Assembly: GCA_913048145.1 (NCBI GenBank) | Contig: CAJWVP010000084.1 | Coordinates: 1 to 9,887 of the forward strand | Length of the DNA: 9,887 nucleotides | Source: an uncultured Rhodospirillaceae bacterium | GTDB lineage: Bacteria; Pseudomonadota; Alphaproteobacteria; Rhodospirillales; Casp-alpha2 | Direction: 5' to 3' | Shown here: positions 6,811 through 9,887 of the stretch, one piece after another | Position numbering within the stretch: the first letter of the stretch is position 1 | How the letters are laid out: every line of letters begins with the position of its first letter | The notes under the pieces: model-generated | What the model was told of the DNA's origin: nothing | What the model saw: the letters and a program-made list of their open reading frames with translations, nothing else | The model's database searches: none | Position numbers and translations under genes: made by a program

Positions 6811-8397
6811 TCACCCTCGGATTAAGTGCGGATGGCGGCGCAGAAACGAGGCGGCAGGGCGGGCAGGAATTCCAATACCGTCCACCTCACTCATGGTGCG
6901 ATAGCGCTCCAGGGCAACCTCATCGGTCGGGGTGCATTGGAACGTTCCTTGCTGACGGGCCAGCATTTCAATAGTCGCTTCCCGAAGATCGTCAGCCGTG
7001 TTGGGAATAACCTCAAGCCCCGCCTCTGCAAAGTATTGCGGCGTCTGCATATTTCGCCGGGGCGGCGCGACCATTTCAGCGATATCCAACAGGTGCCCAT
7101 CGGCCCGGCGCTGACAGAGCTTGTGCAGATAGAGGTCGTTTCGCGAATTAGGGCTGTTCCCGAAGGGAAAAAAATTCGCACCAAGAACGGGCGTGCCGAA
7201 GACATTGGAGACTTCCGCGGGACCCGACGTGGCGGCGATCATGAATAACGCACTTGCGCAGAAAAATAGATCAAGTTCCGGGCATCGGTCCGTTTCAACA
7301 GCATAGTCGATAACCCGAGGATGCGCCGGCATCGGCGTCATGCTCGGATCGCCGATTCTGACGATCCAGCCGCCAGCCTCCGAAATGGCCTGGACTGCCG
7401 GCAGATAATCAAAAATCCGATCATTTCGGAGATCGTTAAAATTGACCCCGCCGTCCTGGTGATAACCGGATTCGCGAACGTGTAGACCAACGAACCAGGC
7501 ATCGTCGGGAACACCGCGGGCCTCAAGCCACTGGCGCCCGATCTGATCATGGTCGTCACGAAAAGATAGCAACGAGCCGTGGCCAGCCTCTTCCCAAAGT
7601 GCCCAGATGGCTGGGTAACTGAGGAAATGATCGAAAGCACGGCCATCGGGGAGGCGGAAGATGTCCGCCAATATCTCCGAGCTCTCGTAACGGGCGTGAG
7701 CATCCGCGATTTCTTTAGGATCAGTCAGAATGGTGATACTGTCCGCGTGCTGGTCCTGCCAATACGCCAACAAAGCCTTGTTGCACACCCAATCATCAGG
7801 GGCTGGAAGAATCACCTTGGTGTTGGACGTCAAACCCAATCGCCGAGCCTTGATGAACAGGTCAACTTTTCGGCTCAATTCACCATAGCGTGTGCAGATG
7901 ACGCGATCCGGCCAAATGATTTGGGCCATTTCTTCGCCACGGCTTTTCGCATTGTTACGGGCCACGGACTCCAGGTGCGCGATAATGGCGTTGAAGTAGC
8001 GCGATGCCTTATCGAGCTTCCCGAGGCGCTGCCACGACAAGGCCAGATCCCGATAAAGGGCCGGCGCCAAATTGACCGCCTCCTGCAAGACAAGGTTTTC
8101 ACGTTCCAGGTCACCCTGTGCCTCGAACACCTTAGCCATAGCACTCAGCACGTCTCGGCGGGCCGGTTCGTCTCGGTTGGCATTCACGGCATTGATCAAA
8201 AATGGTGCAGCCAAGATCATTGTCGATTGTTCGTTGGCAAGCAAAAGTCCAATGCGCTTATTGAGTTCATAGGCGCTGGGGTCGGCGGCATAGTCGGATT
8301 TGAAAGGCAAGATGGATGGTATAATCTTTCGTACCGCCGGAGAGCCATCGTCGTGAAGAGCGAAATAGCGCAGCAATTCGTCGAGATGATTTGCCAT
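6811..8397 (-). CDS. Putative glycosyltransferase, TIGR04372 type
   Basis: This is a 528-residue soluble protein. Residues about 40-145 are alpha-helical and resemble tetratricopeptide-like repeats (VFEAQGDLERENLVLQEAV at 90-108, LSWQRLGKLDKASRYF at 120-135). The C-terminal two thirds carry the features I associate with TIGR04372 putative glycosyltransferases: LHVRESGYHQDG (305-316), LRNDRIFDYLPAV (323-335), GGWIVRIGDPSM (342-353), ELDLFFCAS (374-382), TSGPAEV (390-396) and a terminal ASFLRRHPHLI. Its place beside pse genes makes it a candidate transferase of the nonulosonate or another sugar onto flagellin or a surface glycan; that role is inferred. ATG 8397 is chosen over ATG 8430 because GGAGG (8402-8406) is 4 nt upstream and the 11 extra residues (MVRSGPASGGR) look non-native. 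It is divergent from the radical SAM gene. Confidence 0.85.
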   Translation of the reverse strand: MANHLDELLRYFALHDDGSPAVRKIIPSILPFKSDYAADPSAYELNKRIGLLLANEQSTMILAAPFLINAVNANRDEPARRDVLSAMAKVFEAQGDLERENLVLQEAVNLAPALYRDLALSWQRLGKLDKASRYFNAIIAHLESVARNNAKSRGEEMAQIIWPDRVICTRYGELSRKVDLFIKARRLGLTSNTKVILPAPDDWVCNKALLAYWQDQHADSITILTDPKEIADAHARYESSEILADIFRLPDGRAFDHFLSYPAIWALWEEAGHGSLLSFRDDHDQIGRQWLEARGVPDDAWFVGLHVRESGYHQDGGVNFNDLRNDRIFDYLPAVQAISEAGGWIVRIGDPSMTPMPAHPRVIDYAVETDRCPELDLFFCASALFMIAATSGPAEVSNVFGTPVLGANFFPFGNSPNSRNDLYLHKLCQRRADGHLLDIAEMVAPPRRNMQTPQYFAEAGLEVIPNTADDLREATIEMLARQQGTFQCTPTDEVALERYRTMSEVDGIGIPARPAASFLRRHPHLIRG

Positions 8398-8650
8398 ACG
8401 TCCTCCGCTGGCAGGGCCGGACCTTACCATACACCAGCGTCATCGCTCCTACATCGAGGCAACGGGGTCAAGGGAATTCGCGTTCTTTGCGGACACCGTT
8501 TTGGTCCCAGGCAAACTCCACACAAACTCTATGGTTTACCGCAAGACATCCGGGATGATAGTTTTTAAATGTAGTCTAAAGAATTTGGACTAGTGGTGCG
8601 GACTTCGCAAAAATGCATCGTGAAGATCACTGCGCTCGAGAGAATAGAAA
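8398..8650. other. Divergent intergenic region
   Basis: These 253 nt separate the leftward glycosyltransferase gene from the rightward small ORF and radical SAM gene, so promoters for both directions should lie here. The stretch 8555-8600 is AT-rich compared with the surrounding genes. On the minus strand a TTGACC box is present in the part nearest the glycosyltransferase, but without a matching -10 at proper distance. On the plus strand no pair of sigma-70 boxes stood out. No tRNA, terminator hairpin or long repeat was seen. Confidence 0.5.
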
Positions 8651-8767
8651 ATGTTAGTCGAGCACTCATCTGTCATCCTCGGCATGGGCAACGAACGTTA
8701 CGTAGCCGGTAACCTTTCCCGCGCCGCGGCGTTCGAAGCCGAAGTCATGGGGGCCATAGATTCATGA
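8651..8767 (+). CDS. Candidate 38-aa ORF overlapping the radical SAM gene
   Basis: This is a 38-codon open frame whose TGA (8765-8767) overlaps the ATG of the radical SAM gene as ATGA, the usual arrangement for coupled translation. It begins MLVEHSSVILGMGNERYV and ends AAAFEAEVMGAIDS. It has no cysteine, signal peptide or transmembrane helix, and the second half looks helical and acidic. The frame is closed by TAG at 8645, so ATG 8651 is the first possible start. The Shine-Dalgarno is weak (GAGAG about 10 nt upstream). It may be a precursor peptide for the radical SAM enzyme, a small partner protein, a leader ORF that feeds ribosomes to the next gene, or chance. A frame this short could well arise by chance; the coupling and position are the only support. 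Confidence 0.38.
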   Translation: MLVEHSSVILGMGNERYVAGNLSRAAAFEAEVMGAIDS

Positions 8768-9887
8768 CTTTACCCGTTCTGAATTTGCCGGAAAGCCTCA
8801 ATTACATCGGAGTGTTCTTGACGCTCGACTGCAATTTGAAGTGCGCGTATTGCATCAATGGCGAAGATTTGGCGCAGGATCGCCGGCCCTTTGGGCGGCC
8901 AGAAACCACCCTGACGCCAGAACAATGGGTCCAAGGCCTTGCCCGCATCCCCTACCGCGCGGATCTGCCGATCACCCTTCAAGGGGGCGAACCAACTGTT
9001 TATCGGGGCGGGCGTGGTCTGGGAGCCATTGTGGGCGTACTGCCCCATCACTTTGATCTGTTGACCAACCTAATGATCAAAGCTGATCGGTTCCGCGACT
9101 CCATTGGAGGCAATGTGGAGAAGTTCCAACGCCCCGCACCTTACCCATCTGTCCGGGTTAGTTATCACACAGCGGAAATGGAACGCGTGTTTGGTGTCAA
9201 CGCCTTCGAACAGTTGATCATGCGCTGTGAAAGTCTGTCCAAGATTGGTTTACAGATCTCACCAAACAAGGCGAAAAGTGACGTCGGCATTTACATGGTG
9301 GCACACCCGGAAAACGGCGCCATCGCAAAGCTGCAAGAACAGGCGAACGGCAGGATTCCCCTCGAAACAAAGACTTTTTTGGGCACCCACGAAGGCCGCC
9401 TTTTTGGTGACTATCTATATCCCTATTCCACGAATTTGCCTGGTTCGGGGATTTGGAATTCAACTCTGCAATGCGAATGCCGGACCACGGAGCTGCTCAT
9501 CGACGCCCTCGGCTTCATTTGGCAGTGTCATTACCATCTTTATAAGGCTTGGGCGCGACGGCAACCGCCCACGTTACACGCCCAGCTCGCGGAGCGCGGC
9601 TATCGGTTCAAGGACAATCGTGCGCAATGGGGCAATGCGCAGATGCAAGGTCTCATTGGGCATCTCCTGGACCCGGCGTTTGAAACGTCTGACCTGGCAA
9701 CCTTCCGACCGTGCCCAAGCTATGGATCATGTGTTGGCTGTGATACCAAAATAAAGAACGATCGTTTCCAATCCCTGGATGATGCGAACCAGCCCCATAC
9801 GTCAGTGGAGATCCGCAACATCGAGGTTCCCCAGGAACTGGCGCAGCGGCTTCAGGGCAACGCCGGGTGGCACGATTGGCAGCCCTT
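8764..9887 (+). CDS. Radical SAM protein with SPASM-like C-terminus, 3' end missing
   Basis: The frame is open from ATG 8764 to the window edge (374 codons). The [4Fe-4S]/SAM cluster motif is DCNLKCAYC, with CX3CX2C at Cys23, Cys27 and Cys30. LQGGEP (72-77) is the SAM-binding GGEP motif. Further on, Cys239-x10-Gly250-x4-Cys255 fits the CX9-15GX4C half of a SPASM domain, and PCPSYGSCVGCDTK (316-329) supplies Cys317, Cys323 and Cys326 as probable further auxiliary-cluster ligands. Cys237 adds another. SPASM enzymes modify peptides or proteins (for example RiPP maturases and sulfatase maturases), but relatives also occur in sugar clusters. The start is fixed by an in-frame TAA at 8710 and no other ATG after it. 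It overlaps the 38-codon ORF by 4 nt and is divergent from the pse genes. The substrate is unknown. Confidence 0.9.
   Translation, partial: MTLPVLNLPESLNYIGVFLTLDCNLKCAYCINGEDLAQDRRPFGRPETTLTPEQWVQGLARIPYRADLPITLQGGEPTVYRGGRGLGAIVGVLPHHFDLLTNLMIKADRFRDSIGGNVEKFQRPAPYPSVRVSYHTAEMERVFGVNAFEQLIMRCESLSKIGLQISPNKAKSDVGIYMVAHPENGAIAKLQEQANGRIPLETKTFLGTHEGRLFGDYLYPYSTNLPGSGIWNSTLQCECRTTELLIDALGFIWQCHYHLYKAWARRQPPTLHAQLAERGYRFKDNRAQWGNAQMQGLIGHLLDPAFETSDLATFRPCPSYGSCVGCDTKIKNDRFQSLDDANQPHTSVEIRNIEVPQELAQRLQGNAGWHDWQP

Noticed and set aside
7579..8568. Long 329-codon plus-strand frame antisense to the glycosyltransferase gene
   Set aside because: Its translation has no recognisable motif and it lies opposite a protein with clear family motifs; long antisense frames are common in GC-rich DNA.
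8584..8602. Possible sigma-54 promoter (TGGAC...GTGC) before the small ORF
   Set aside because: The spacing between the GG and GC elements is one base short of the required distance and the boxes are poor matches.
1..9887. CRISPR arrays, insertion sequences, tRNA or rRNA genes
   Set aside because: No repeated spacers, transposase motifs, terminal inverted repeats or RNA gene signatures were seen on either strand.

Overview
The window is most of a nonulosonic-acid (pseudaminic-acid type) biosynthesis locus from a moderately GC-rich Gram-negative bacterium. The compact gene layout, the codon use and the combination of Pse enzymes with SpsF-type cytidylyltransferases suggest an alphaproteobacterium, possibly of Rhodospirillales type. 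That taxonomic guess is inference only, since no rRNA or marker gene is present.

Layout. Everything from 8397 down to 1 lies on the minus strand and reads right to left: a TIGR04372-type putative glycosyltransferase (8397-6811), a small acidic protein of unknown function (6660-6397), PseB (6336-5308), PseC (5304-4096), a SpsF-family cytidylyltransferase in the PseF position (4099-3350), a PseG hydrolase fused to a PseH-like GNAT acetyltransferase (3348-1921), PseI (1864-803), a second and divergent SpsF-family protein (796-53), and the first 20 codons of a Gfo/Idh/MocA-type oxidoreductase running off the left edge (60-1). From PseB leftward the genes overlap or lie 1-6 nt apart, except for a 56-nt gap before pseI, so they are very likely one operon.

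Across a 253-nt gap the right end is divergently oriented (plus strand). A 38-codon ORF (8651-8767) overlaps by ATGA the start of a radical SAM protein (8764 to beyond 9887) with a CX3CX2C cluster and a C-terminal SPASM-like cysteine pattern.

How the genes work together. PseB and PseC convert UDP-GlcNAc to the 4-amino-6-deoxy-altrose intermediate. The GNAT half of the fusion would acetylate the 4-amine, the PseG half would remove UDP, PseI would condense the sugar with phosphoenolpyruvate, and a SpsF-type enzyme would make the CMP-sugar. The whole CMP-pseudaminate route is therefore covered by five or six proteins. The likely sink is flagellin or a surface polysaccharide. The TIGR04372 protein is a candidate transferase; no Maf-type transferase and no flagellin gene is visible here. 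The second SpsF protein, the oxidoreductase and the radical SAM protein are not explained by the standard pathway and may make or decorate a second or variant sugar, or (for the radical SAM protein) act on a peptide.
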